A stretch of DNA of 64,000 bases from JACJYC01 sp964558465. Its GTDB lineage: Bacteria > Bacteroidota > Bacteroidia > Chitinophagales > Saprospiraceae. Below, piece after piece: positions 35,430 through 45,300 of the stretch. The notes under the pieces are model-generated. The model made no database searches, had not been told where the DNA came from, and worked only from the letters and a program-made list of their open reading frames with translations. The stretch covers positions 62,001-126,000 of the forward strand of contig CAZLEF010000002.1 of the NCBI GenBank assembly GCA_964558465.1. Reading direction: 5' to 3'. The translations under genes were made by a program, and so were the position numbers. Positions within the stretch are counted from its first letter, which is position 1. Every line of letters starts with the position of its first letter.

Positions 35430-36980
35430 TTATTTTTTGATTACCGGAAAAACGCCGTTGCCTTCCGAGCCCATGTAAGCGCCCCAGACCGGCGGTTGCC
35501 GCATTTTGATGGAGGTAGACACCCGTTTGGCCGTCATCCCGAGGAAGGAGACCAGGTCCTGGTAGTGGTAGTATTGGAAATAAATGATATCCAGGTATTT
35601 ATCCCCGTCCAGGTCGCCGATCCAGGGTGTGGAAAAAATGTTTTTCAGTCCTTTTACATGGTCGATGACCTGGATGGAACCCTTTTGAAAATCGATGGCG
35701 ATCAATTTATTGTCGATCTGGGAGGGCGATCTGCCGGCAAAACCGAGCGAGCAATCGTATTCATTAATGCTGATGATGGCCTCATCCCGCCCGTCGTTGT
35801 TCAGGTCGTACACCACGGGGGAGGAGAAACCCGTGCAGCCGATGGAATCCATATAGACAATTTCCCCGTTTTTGCCGTCCAGCATCAACTGAATCGACCC
35901 GGCGCTATTGGGCCATGCGCCTTTGCTGACAAACGTAAAAAGATCAGGGACTTCGTCGTCCGTAAAATAACCGACAGCAAAACTGTTGCTCGATTCGGTT
36001 TCCTTTACCTGTCGTTGCCACAGGATATGTTGGTCTTTTCCGTCGAGTGCAAAAATGGTACTGCCGTGGGAGATGGCGATGATGTCGTATTGGCCGTCTC
36101 CGTTGACATCGGCTACCGAAGGCGGTGCGATGAAGCCATGCCCTTTTTCTGAGGCGATGATCCGGGCGTTCGACAATTTCCGTTGAGTAAGATCCGACAG
36201 GCGGGCCATAAACAGATGGCCGTCGATGGTTTCGCCCCCGGTGCCAAAAAGGATGACGTGTTCCTGGCTGCCGGGCTGGGCAAAACAGAGGGGCGACATA
36301 TAGGACTCTTTGCCGTCGGGCATGGTATCGGCGGCGACAATATTTCCGGTCCGGACATCGAATAACATCAGTACGGCGGGAAAGCGGTTCACTTCCGAAT
36401 TGGGGTCTGCCTTGGAGTTGCCCCCGTTTACCGTGAGCAATTCCGGAGCCCCGTCGTTGTTCTGGTCGGGCACGATAATGCTGTTGTTGAAATTGAAGCG
36501 CGCGTATTTTAAAACCGGATCGTTTTCGTACTGGTATTTGTATTCCCACAACACCGCGCCGGTTTTCCCGTCAAGGGCTTTAAAATGGGGCGAGCGACCG
36601 CCGATGAACACGTCCTGGATGCCGTCGCCGGTGATGTCGTATAAGGTGGCCGAACCGTACACCTGATCGGGTGCTTCCTGTTGCCAGATGACCTGGCCGG
36701 ATTTGCCATCCAGTGCGATGATGCCCTGCTCGCTGTGCTGGTATTCATTTTTGCCGGCGCCGATGACGATGTCCAGAACGCCATCCTCGTTCAGGTCGGT
36801 GGCCCTTGGGGAAGACTGGGAGCCGATGACCGGGTATTCCATTTTCCAGACCAGTTCGGTTTTTTTGCGGGTGCAGGCGGCGAAGGTGAGGAAGAAGAAG
36901 AGGGTAATATATAGGTTTGAAGTTGCAAACTTCAAACAGCGCGATGCAAACTTCAAACAGGGTGAAAATCCGGTAAACAT
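35430..36980 (-). CDS. FG-GAP/PQQ-like beta-propeller lipoprotein
   Basis: 516 residues. The N terminus ends in FFFLTFAAC, a possible lipobox (Cys about residue 36). Repeats of two related types alternate: FG-GAP (DLNEDGVLDIVIGAG, DITGDGIQDVFIGG, DVNGDGQYDIIAIS, DLNNDGRDEAIIS, DLDGDKYLDIIYF) and PQQ-like (IIALDGKSGQVIWQQ, FKALDGKTGAVLWEY). This predicts a seven- or eight-bladed propeller outside the cytoplasm. The first ~20 residues are encoded by a small direct repeat (AACTTCAAACAG), so the true start may be a little later. Function is unknown. It may be co-transcribed with the 31696 gene. Confidence 0.8.
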   Translation of the reverse strand: MFTGFSPCLKFASRCLKFATSNLYITLFFFLTFAACTRKKTELVWKMEYPVIGSQSSPRATDLNEDGVLDIVIGAGKNEYQHSEQGIIALDGKSGQVIWQQEAPDQVYGSATLYDITGDGIQDVFIGGRSPHFKALDGKTGAVLWEYKYQYENDPVLKYARFNFNNSIIVPDQNNDGAPELLTVNGGNSKADPNSEVNRFPAVLMLFDVRTGNIVAADTMPDGKESYMSPLCFAQPGSQEHVILFGTGGETIDGHLFMARLSDLTQRKLSNARIIASEKGHGFIAPPSVADVNGDGQYDIIAISHGSTIFALDGKDQHILWQRQVKETESSNSFAVGYFTDDEVPDLFTFVSKGAWPNSAGSIQLMLDGKNGEIVYMDSIGCTGFSSPVVYDLNNDGRDEAIISINEYDCSLGFAGRSPSQIDNKLIAIDFQKGSIQVIDHVKGLKNIFSTPWIGDLDGDKYLDIIYFQYYHYQDLVSFLGMTAKRVSTSIKMRQPPVWGAYMGSEGNGVFPVIKK

Positions 36981-37207
36981 ACAGGTATGGCATTGGTTGA
37001 TGAAGGGGCTAAAGTACGGAAGAAAATTGATGAAAGTTGCCAGTCGCCGGTCGTAAGCGATCAGTTGTCAACCTGTGCTGGAATATTGCTTTTCTTTGAA
37101 TTTACTTTTGAACGCCGGCAGATTGCTGCGGACACCCACCATCGACGCGGAAGGTTGCATCTCTGATTTGAAAGTAACTTATTTATTCACCACCTGACTG
37201 AAAAATT
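36981..37207. other. Divergent spacer between propeller and serine-hydrolase genes
   Basis: A plus-strand -7 box TACTTTTG lies at 37103-37110 (about 97 bp before the ATG). On the minus strand, a TACTTTAG near 37012 is also found (as TACTTTGG) before the 31696 gene, at about 35118-35132, suggesting related minus-strand promoters. Confidence 0.4.
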
Positions 37208-38275
37208 ATGAAAACCTTCGTCTTTCTTTACACCCTTTTTATGCTCGCCCATCCTGTTTTTGGTCAAATCGATTTTGATGCAACGAATGGAGATTGGATA
37301 ACAAACCAAAATCTTCTGAAAGCGGACAGCGCCATTTTAGCCGGAGAATACGGCGAGGTTCACAGTTTGCTCGTGATCCGGAACGGGCGCCTGGTCTTCG
37401 AGAAATACTACAACGGCTGGCGGGCCGATTCCCTCCACCAGTTACAGTCTGCTACCAAAAGCGTGGTTGCGACGCTGGTAGGATGCGCCTTGCAACAAAA
37501 CCTGATCAAAAGTGCAGATGAAAAAATCCCGGGTTTTTATCCCGGGGATTATGCCATTGGCCGGGATAAGGCCGGTATTTCAATCGCAGATCTGATGACT
37601 CAGCGCCACGGATTGAAATGGAAGGAGTCTCCCTGGGACGATCCGGAAAACACCTGGCGAAAGGTGCTTTCCACGGAAGGCGACTGGTATAAAACCATTC
37701 TCGCAACCGAAATGGATACCCTGCCGGGAACGGTGTTCAATTACAGCAACGCCGCGCCGGTCTTAACGGCCGGGATCGTGCAAAACGCATCGAAAATGAA
37801 GATCGACGATTTTGCCAAAAAATACCTGTTTGACCCGCTGGAAATTAAAAACTACCGCTTCTGGGGCGGCAACGGCGGACCGCAAAATAACGGTATGGCC
37901 CTGTTATCACTGACGAGCAGGGATATGGCTAAAATCGGGCAACTCTACCTCCGGAAAGGACAATGGAACGGAGCACAGATCCTCCCTGAAGATTTTGTGC
38001 AGGAAGCCATTTCTCCCAAAGTTAAAAATGTCGAGGGGAATGGTTTTTATTCAGGGTACGACTATGGGTATTTCTGGTGGTCCAACCCGGTGTCCCGAAG
38101 TTTTCCGGACAAGAGCCAGGCCGGTATTTTTATGGCCCGTGGCGCCGGCGGGCAAAACATCATCGTTTGGCCGGAAAAGGAAATGGTGGTCGTGATCACT
38201 GCCTGGAACATCCGGCAATCCAATAAACCGCAGATGATCTTTGACCAATATATTTTAAATGAGCCCAAAAATTGA
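37208..38275 (+). CDS. Exported serine hydrolase, beta-lactamase class C family
   Basis: 355 residues. A signal peptide ends in HPVFGQ. The penicillin-binding/class C fold motifs are present: SATK (SxxK, nucleophile Ser, about residue 79), FNYSN (YxN, about 178-182), and RGAGGQNI near the C terminus in place of KTG. Class C-like proteins include esterases, D-amino peptidases and 6-aminohexanoate-dimer hydrolases; this one resembles the latter group, but the substrate is unknown. It is periplasmic. Confidence 0.88.
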   Translation: MKTFVFLYTLFMLAHPVFGQIDFDATNGDWITNQNLLKADSAILAGEYGEVHSLLVIRNGRLVFEKYYNGWRADSLHQLQSATKSVVATLVGCALQQNLIKSADEKIPGFYPGDYAIGRDKAGISIADLMTQRHGLKWKESPWDDPENTWRKVLSTEGDWYKTILATEMDTLPGTVFNYSNAAPVLTAGIVQNASKMKIDDFAKKYLFDPLEIKNYRFWGGNGGPQNNGMALLSLTSRDMAKIGQLYLRKGQWNGAQILPEDFVQEAISPKVKNVEGNGFYSGYDYGYFWWSNPVSRSFPDKSQAGIFMARGAGGQNIIVWPEKEMVVVITAWNIRQSNKPQMIFDQYILNEPKN

Positions 38276-38284
38276 CCTCAAAAT

Positions 38285-39103
38285 CTAACATTGGAGCAAC
38301 CGGTGCAAATAACCGGATACGGCCGGCGCCGCCTCTTCCGGAAAGCCATGCGCAACAACCGGAACATCGATCCCGGCCGACCGCAGCCGGCTGACCAGGT
38401 AGTCAAATGGGATGATGCCTTGTCCGGGCGGTGCAAAAGCCCCTGTTCCGTCGCGGTCTTTGGCATGCGCCATCGCGATATCCGGGGCCAGCAGGTCGAT
38501 GGCTTCGTCGATCAGGCGTTTGATCTGACGGATCCCGGCCCGTTCAAACAAATTGCCGGGGTCGAGGATGATTTTCATCCGTTTGCTGCCCAGTTCCGAT
38601 TGCAATTGCAGGGCTTTCCGGGCAGAATTCACGACATTGGACAATTCAGGTTCGATCCCAAGCCGGATGTCATAATGTTCGGCGATGAGCAAGGCGTTTT
38701 CCATGGATTGCAGCAGGTCCTGCCAGGCTGCCGGGGTGTTGTTGTCCGGATGAAAGGCCCATTGATCGTCCGGGTTTCTGGTCCCCGTACACAAGGTGAT
38801 CAGATCGGTTCCAATGGCCCTGCAATGCCGGGCCAGCACCTCCAGCCGTTGCAGTCCGGTTACCCTTACCGCAGGATCGGGGTGGCACATATTGTAAGTG
38901 CCGGAGACGCCGCAAAGGGATACCCCTCTGGCAGCCGACCGGATCCCGGAGATGACCGTTTCCGGGATCTCTCCGGGCATGGGGTCGAGGCCTGCGCAGC
39001 TCATATTGAATTGAACGGTTTCAAAATGATGGGACCTCACCGCCTGGAACACCCCTTCGACCGTCGGCCTGTAAAAAGTTTTAGCAAAAATTCCTGTTTT
39101 CAT
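38285..39103 (-). CDS. Sugar phosphate isomerase/epimerase family TIM-barrel protein
   Basis: 272 residues, AP-endonuclease-2-like TIM barrel. Metal-ligand features: LGIEPELSNV (Glu), KIILDPGNLF (Asp), MAHAKDRDG (His). These enzymes act on sugars or cyclitols (xylose-isomerase-like). Its start overlaps the stop of the Gfo/Idh/MocA gene by four bases (ATGA, 39100-39103), so the two are probably translationally coupled and work in one sugar-conversion path. Substrate unknown. Confidence 0.85.
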   Translation of the reverse strand: MKTGIFAKTFYRPTVEGVFQAVRSHHFETVQFNMSCAGLDPMPGEIPETVISGIRSAARGVSLCGVSGTYNMCHPDPAVRVTGLQRLEVLARHCRAIGTDLITLCTGTRNPDDQWAFHPDNNTPAAWQDLLQSMENALLIAEHYDIRLGIEPELSNVVNSARKALQLQSELGSKRMKIILDPGNLFERAGIRQIKRLIDEAIDLLAPDIAMAHAKDRDGTGAFAPPGQGIIPFDYLVSRLRSAGIDVPVVAHGFPEEAAPAVSGYLHRLLQC

Positions 39104-40179
39104 TCCAGTTCGCCTTCGGTCAGATCATCCAGATAAATGGTTTTACCGCTTTGAACCGATTGCCGGATGGCGATCATCCCTTTGACTACCTCCATGCCCT
39201 GCCGGATATCCGTACCCTGGGGCGCCGCGCCATGAAGGATGACATCGGCAAAGTGTTCCAGTTGCCTGCGGTAAGAAAAGCCGTCGGCGCCTAAAGGCCG
39301 GTAAAACTGCTGTTCGGCTTCCAGGAAACATTCCACGTCGCTGCTTTTATAAAACCAGGGATTATAGGTTTTGGCAAAAACGCTTCCCTGTTCGCCGTAA
39401 ATGGTAAAACCTTCGTGCCAATCGCCGCGCACCTTTATGGTCAGATCGAGGTGGCCGATCGCGCCGTTTTTGAATTCCACATCCACAAACCAGCAATAGG
39501 CGTTGAATTTTTGCCGGAATTTTGCCTGTATGCTGCCGATTGGGCCGGCCAGAAAACAGGCGGTATCGAGCAGGTGGCTGCCGTGTGTCATGAGGTAGTA
39601 GCGCTCCAGGTTGGCCTTTTCGTCGACGCCGGGTTTTACCGCTTTTGCGCTTTTGACCGGCAGCGGCTGCAAATTACCGGTTGCCGTGTAGCGGTGGGTA
39701 TTATCGCCGTACCAGGCCTTCAGCGCCAGCATTTCCCCCAGTTTTTCCCGGACAAATTGTTGGGCGCAGGCGATCCCAGGGTCAAAACGTTTCATATGGC
39801 CCACCTGTACGGTCACCTGGTTCCTGGCGGCGGCTTCTGCCAGCCTCCGGCATTCGGTTAGGGAGTGGCTCAGGGGTTTTTCAACCAGTACATGTTTGCC
39901 GGCTTCAACGGCCATGAGGGAGAGTGGGACATGGAAAAAATCCGAGGTGGCCACAATAACGGCTTCCAGTTGAGGGTCTTCCAGCATCCGACGGTAATCC
40001 GAAAAAGCTTTTGAGGGTTGCCAGACGGATTGCATGCGTTGGAGCAGGTCTTCAGCCGCGTCGCAGATGCTGTACAACTCGACATTGCGGGCTTTTTGGC
40101 AAGCTTCAAAATGGGCAAACTGCGCGATGGGGCCGCAACCCAGGATGCCTGTTTTTAATTTGCGTTCTTCGGATGGCAT
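39100..40179 (-). CDS. Gfo/Idh/MocA family oxidoreductase
   Basis: 359 residues. N-terminal Rossmann domain with GILGCGPIAQFAH (NAD(P) binding, about 10-22) and the family signature EKPLSHSLTE (about 98-107, catalytic Lys). The C-terminal alpha/beta domain has the expected HGSHLLDTACFL stretch. These enzymes oxidise sugars or inositols using NAD(P). It overlaps the downstream isomerase-like gene by four bases and lies 38 bp after a membrane-protein gene on the same strand. Confidence 0.9.
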   Translation of the reverse strand: MPSEERKLKTGILGCGPIAQFAHFEACQKARNVELYSICDAAEDLLQRMQSVWQPSKAFSDYRRMLEDPQLEAVIVATSDFFHVPLSLMAVEAGKHVLVEKPLSHSLTECRRLAEAAARNQVTVQVGHMKRFDPGIACAQQFVREKLGEMLALKAWYGDNTHRYTATGNLQPLPVKSAKAVKPGVDEKANLERYYLMTHGSHLLDTACFLAGPIGSIQAKFRQKFNAYCWFVDVEFKNGAIGHLDLTIKVRGDWHEGFTIYGEQGSVFAKTYNPWFYKSSDVECFLEAEQQFYRPLGADGFSYRRQLEHFADVILHGAAPQGTDIRQGMEVVKGMIAIRQSVQSGKTIYLDDLTEGELE

Positions 40180-40217
40180 GCTGAACTGTATTTTCCGGGG
40201 TCAAGGTAGAGGGAATT

Positions 40218-40871
40218 TTAAAACTCATTTTTGATTTTTTTTTCTTTCAGGTATATTTTATAACTGGCCGCCCCGAACGTCAGCAAACAAAAAAAGTAGG
40301 TTACTTTTTGCAGCAGGGGCAATTTCGAAATCTGGAAATGGGTGGTATAAATGAAATAATTTAAAAGCCCCAGAAATGCACAAAACAAAGCCAGGCCGAA
40401 TAACCCGGTATAATGCTCTTTTTTGAGTTCAATAAAGGTGGGAATTAAAGTGATAACCCCCAAAATGCCTGCAAGATTGATGACCGCATCATGAAATTTT
40501 GAAAAGGAGAACAGCGCAAAAAACATGGCAGACGTTCCTGCGTATTGAATGATTTTTTGGTTGATGTTTTTTACAGAAAATAACCTGGGCAGGTTTATCC
40601 AGAAAAGGCTTAAACTGAAACAAAGAATTACCCACGCTGTAATGGCAATGGGCCTCGCGGGGTTGATATGGCCGTTTTTGGAATAGTTCGCCATCAGATC
40701 GCACCAATAATTGTTCACTAAACTGTATCGTGTAGAAATGGTTTCAACGTTTGACCCTCCCGGATATAAAAACGCGGAAAAAATGTACAAAATAAAAAAA
40801 AGGCCTATTCCCAAAAGTGGGATCAACAATTGCGGGTGGTTCAGCCTGTTTAAAGATGCCGTTTCTTTCAT
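40218..40871 (-). CDS. Polytopic membrane protein of unknown function
   Basis: 217 residues with about six hydrophobic helices (LLIPLLGIGLFFILYIFSAF, AITAWVILCFSLSLFWI, TSAMFFALFSF, LAGILGVITLIPTFI, LFGLALFCAFLGLLNYF, KVTYFFCLLTFGAASYKIYL). It is DUF998-like in general look, but that is not certain. ATG at 40871 is chosen because an upstream in-frame start would overlap the baeRF gene. The two genes are 16 bp apart, so they are likely co-expressed. Confidence 0.65.
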   Translation of the reverse strand: MKETASLNRLNHPQLLIPLLGIGLFFILYIFSAFLYPGGSNVETISTRYSLVNNYWCDLMANYSKNGHINPARPIAITAWVILCFSLSLFWINLPRLFSVKNINQKIIQYAGTSAMFFALFSFSKFHDAVINLAGILGVITLIPTFIELKKEHYTGLFGLALFCAFLGLLNYFIYTTHFQISKLPLLQKVTYFFCLLTFGAASYKIYLKEKKIKNEF

Positions 40872-40887
40872 GTTCACTGGTAGCGCT

Positions 40888-42045
40888 TCAATATCTGAAA
40901 AGTGCATTGATCCCGGAAGCCGGATGCGGAAGTTCATCCTCTTCCTGCAGGTAAACCAATCCGCCGTTCCGGAAAACGGATACGGCAGCGAGATTGGTCA
41001 GGGAAGTGTTCGACGGATTTTGATCCGGATAGATGTCTGTGGTGGCGTCCCGCTGGTCGTAAATTCCCCAGATCTCAAGGTCCTTTGCCAGGAAAAGGGT
41101 ATCTATCAGGCCGCTGATGGCTGCAGGGATGATTTCCTGAATGTCCGTTGAGGTACGCCTGGTATCCTGGAACTGGTTAAAAAGATTCAGCTTCTCCGTT
41201 TTTATTTTTTCAAATCCGAAAGTCAGAAGATCCCAGGCCTTCCTGTGCAGTTCGCCTGTTTCCACATGTTTGGGGCTGCCGGAAAGGTGTTCCGGAATTA
41301 AATATTTGTAAGTATTCGCTTTTTCGTATAAAGGGAACAGATAATCCAGGCTGGCCACAACGAGGGGCGCTGTCGCACCTGTGAGGTATTCCCCTATCGT
41401 TTTGTCGATGGCTCTGAAAAAGGCCAGAATTTCATCTTTTTCGTCCTCTTTCCAATCCCCGTGCCCGTGGAATATGGCCACCGGATTCCCTCCCCGGGAT
41501 TGGGTATGGTAACCCAGGAATTTCTGCTGGTAATCAAAACCCACGACATCCCCGACCCGTTGTGGCAGAACGCTTTCGGGAAAAACCTCTTCCAGCCCGT
41601 ATCGGTCGCCTTTGTAAAATTTCACCTCTTGCAGATTCAAGGTCAACAGGTAAAAATCCAGGTTTTCCATCAGGACAGGCAGCAGCGGCTTCAGGTAAAA
41701 ATGAGTAGAAAAATAGAAATAGGGCTCGAAGTCCAGCGGAAGCGAATAGGAACGCAAAAAATCCTTTGCTAAAAAAACGGCCAGCCCCTCCGCCTGGCCT
41801 CGCCAGAATCCGCTGTCCGCCAGCAATTCATTCGCCGGCGCCATAAATTCCAGTATTTCCCGGTTGGAAAAACCCCGGTCTTCCATCTCTTTCCGGATGG
41901 CTGCCAGGAGGTTTTTGAACACGGTTTGGTCTTGCCAGTTGAGCACTTCCTGGCCTGCCCTGGACGTCGGGAGGTAAATGGAGAGCAGCCGGTCACCATG
42001 CATGTTGGCCAGTTCTTCAAAATCTTTTTTGGTCAGCTTTTCCAT
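40888..42045 (-). CDS. baeRF-family protein (bacterial archaeo-eukaryotic release factor-like)
   Basis: 385 residues. The N-terminal block, with a start like DFEELANMHGDRLLSIYLPT and the following charged helix, and the pattern of LYEKAN...LIPEHLSG with a C-terminal ELHRKAWDLL, fit the baeRF proteins related to the eRF1/Pelota fold. These families lack an experimentally settled role; ribosome rescue, hibernation or conflict functions have been suggested. No GGQ motif is visible. It heads a probable four-gene unit (baeRF, membrane protein, oxidoreductase, isomerase). Confidence 0.7.
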   Translation of the reverse strand: MEKLTKKDFEELANMHGDRLLSIYLPTSRAGQEVLNWQDQTVFKNLLAAIRKEMEDRGFSNREILEFMAPANELLADSGFWRGQAEGLAVFLAKDFLRSYSLPLDFEPYFYFSTHFYLKPLLPVLMENLDFYLLTLNLQEVKFYKGDRYGLEEVFPESVLPQRVGDVVGFDYQQKFLGYHTQSRGGNPVAIFHGHGDWKEDEKDEILAFFRAIDKTIGEYLTGATAPLVVASLDYLFPLYEKANTYKYLIPEHLSGSPKHVETGELHRKAWDLLTFGFEKIKTEKLNLFNQFQDTRRTSTDIQEIIPAAISGLIDTLFLAKDLEIWGIYDQRDATTDIYPDQNPSNTSLTNLAAVSVFRNGGLVYLQEEDELPHPASGINALFRY

Positions 42046-42141
42046 AATTGTCTGTTTTAGAGCTTATTCTGCATATACCGGATAAATGCAATCGTTCAGG
42101 TCTGAAAAAAACACTTTGCACCTCAACGGCGCGAAGTATGA

Positions 42142-42149
42142 CAAAGTTA
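42142..42149 (-). promoter_or_regulatory. -7 box of the baeRF gene
   Basis: TAACTTTG on the minus strand matches TAnnTTTG. It gives a leader of about 90 nt. Confidence 0.5.
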
Positions 42150-42296
42150 AACCTTGAGGATAGGATTGGGAAATGACCTTTATTGCCCGGCCGGATGATC
42201 ATGGTCACTTTTTCCGTTTGCAGATTCGTTGATTCCTGTGGATTAAATACCCGGATCTGATGGCACCTGAATTTTTTACTTTTCCCGTAAATTTCC

Positions 42297-42304
42297 TAAC
42301 TTTG
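42297..42304 (+). promoter_or_regulatory. -7 box of the 42342 FG-GAP gene
   Basis: TAACTTTG matches TAnnTTTG, about 37 bases before the ATG at 42342. The T-rich sequence at 42272-42277 could serve as the -33 element. Apart from this and the divergent box at 42142, nothing else is seen in the 296-bp spacer. Confidence 0.5.
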
Positions 42305-42341
42305 ATTAACCGTCTGCAATCCAAAATCTGTCTGATCGTCT

Positions 42342-45300
42342 ATGAGGAACAGGATATCACCCATATTGGCTATTTTCTTAATGTGTAGCCTGCTGCTTTC
42401 CGGGCAAAAGCGCGCCTTGTTTGAACATTTGCCGTCGAACCGTACCGGCATAACTTTTGAAAACAACCTGAAAGAAAGTCGAAAATCCAATGTGCTGACC
42501 TACGAATATTTTTATAACGGGGGCGGGGTTGCAGTCGGAGACATCAACAATGACGGTCTGGAGGACCTCTACTTCACCGCCAATATGGGCCCCAATAAAC
42601 TCTACCTCAACAAGGGCAACCTGGTGTTCGAAGATATAACCGCCGCGGCCGGGGTGGCCGGTTACGACGGCTGGAAAACGGGCGCCGCCATGGCCGACGT
42701 GAACGGCGACGGATTCCTGGATATCTACCTCTGTTATTCAGGAAAAGGAGACCCTGAAAAAAGAAGGAACCAGCTTTTTATCAATAGCCCCGAGGGGGTG
42801 TTCAGGGAGCAGGCCCGGGAATACGGCCTGGACGACCCGTCCTATTCCACCCATGCTGCTTTTTTTGATTTTGACCTGGACGGCGACCTCGATATGTACC
42901 TCCTCAACCATAATGTGACCGTGATCAAGTCGATTGAATTCGAAACCGTCAAGGATCAGCGGCATCCCTTTGCCGGTCACAAATTTTTCAGAAACGACAA
43001 CGGAAAATTTACCGACATCAGCGCTGCCGCCGGCATCAAAGGCAACCCCCTGCAGTTCGGTCTGGGTATCAGCGTTGCCGACATCAACCAGGACGGCTGG
43101 CCCGATATTTATGTGACCAACGACTACGTCGAACCCGATTACCTCTACATCAACAACCGCAACGGGACTTTCACCGACCGCATGACCGATTATATGCAGC
43201 ATATCTCCTATTTTTCAATGGGTTGCGACGTAAATGACTTCAACAACGATGGCTGGCCGGATATCTATACCCTCGATATGCTGCCCGAGGACAACAAACG
43301 CCAGAAATTGCTGTACGGCCCCGATAATTACGAACATTACGCTTTAATGGTGCTCAATGGTTTTTACTTCCAGAACATGCGCAACATGCTCCACCTCAAC
43401 AACGGGAATGGAACCTACAGCGAAATCGGGCAGGTCGCAGGTATTTCCAATACCGACTGGAGCTGGTCGCCATTGTTTGCCGATTATGACAACGACGGCT
43501 GGAAGGATCTTTTTGTGACCAATGGCTATTACCGCGACTATACCAACCGCGATTTTCTGAAGTACAAAGGGGATTATTATTTTGAAAAAGCGAAAGCTAA
43601 AGAGAAAGCCGATACCTTTCACCTGGTCTCAACCATGACGTCGACCCCCCTGCACAACTACCTGTTCCGGAATAATGGTGATCTCACCTTCTCCGATAAA
43701 AGTGTGGAATGGGGCTTCCAGGCGCCCACCTTTTCAAACGGCGCCGCCTATGCTGACCTCGACAATGACGGCGACCTCGACCTGGCGGTCAATAACCAGA
43801 ACGCAACAGCTTCCCTTTTCCGGAACCTGGCCCGGGAGCAGGTTCCCGAACACCATTATTTGCAGTTGGTCCTCGCCGGCGCAGGGAAAAATACCCGGGC
43901 GGTGGGCGCCAGGGTCAGGGTTTACACCCAGGGGCAGGTGCAATACGTGGAGCAGGCCCCGGTCCGCGGATTTCAATCAACAGTGACCAGCCGGATCCAT
44001 GCAGGTTTGGGGAATGCCGTCAAAGCGGATTCCATCAAGATCCGGTGGCCGGGCGGCAAAGAAATAACGCTTCGCGACGTGCCCGCCGACCAGATCCTGG
44101 AGATCCGCGAGGAGGGAACCGCCGCAACCCATACCGGGAAGACGGGTAATCCGTTTTCCGGGCAGGTTTTCAGCAAGGCGAATACTGCCATCCCCTACAC
44201 CCATGTTGAGCAAGGTTTCAACGATTTCAAGCGGCAGCCCCTGCTGCTGACCATGTTAACGACCTGCGGCCCGGTCATGGCAGTCGGGGATGTCAATAAA
44301 GATGGTCGTCAGGATGTCTACATCGGGGGCGCCCAGGAAACCCCCGGCAAGTTGTTCATACAGCACGCCGGCGGCAGTTTCGAGGAATCCGCCGTCCTGC
44401 CGTTCGATCCGCAATATACGGATGCCGCTGCCCTGTTCCTCGACGCCGACGGCGACCAGGACCTCGACCTCTACGTCGCAAGCGGCGGTTACAACGAATA
44501 CCTCGAAAACGACAAGGCATTGCAGGACCGGCTTTACCTGAACAACGGGGCCGGAAAGTTCTCCCTTTCTCCAGGCGCTTTGCCGGAGATCCGGGCCAGC
44601 AAATCCTGTGTTGCCGCTGCTGATTTTGACCAGGACGGCGACCTCGACCTCTTTGCCGGCGGGCGCGTGATACCCGGAAAATACCCGGTTGCGCCGGAAA
44701 GTTACCTGCTGGAAAACAAAGGCGGCCGTTTTGAAAGCGTTGCCAAAACCAAAGCCCCGGCTTTATCCGGTATCGGTATGGTCACGGATGCCCGATGGCT
44801 GGATGTCGACGGAGATGGTTGGAAGGACCTGGTAGTCGCGGGTGAATTTATGGCGGTTGAGGTTTTTCTTAACAACCAGGGTAAAAAACTGGACCGGGCC
44901 ACCGATCGATTTTTTGACCGGCCCCTTCACGGTATGTGGACCCGCATGATCGCACACGATTTTGACAACGACGGCGATGAAGACCTGATCCTCGGAAATT
45001 TTGGCCTCAACTCCCAACTAAGGGCCGGCCCTGAAGAACCCGTTACGCTGGTTTTCAAAGATTTTGACAAAAACGGTTCGGTCGACCCGATCCTCAGCCA
45101 TTATATACAGGGAAAATCCTATCCGTTTGCCGGCCGCGACGAATTGCTCGACCAGATGTACAGCATGCGGGGCAAGTTCACCAGTTACGCCGCTTATGCC
45201 GACGCCCAGATCAATTCGATCTTTTCAAAAAGTGAACTCAAAGATGCACAGGTATTAAAGGCGACCATTCTGGAAACCGTTTACCTGGAAAATAAACAAG

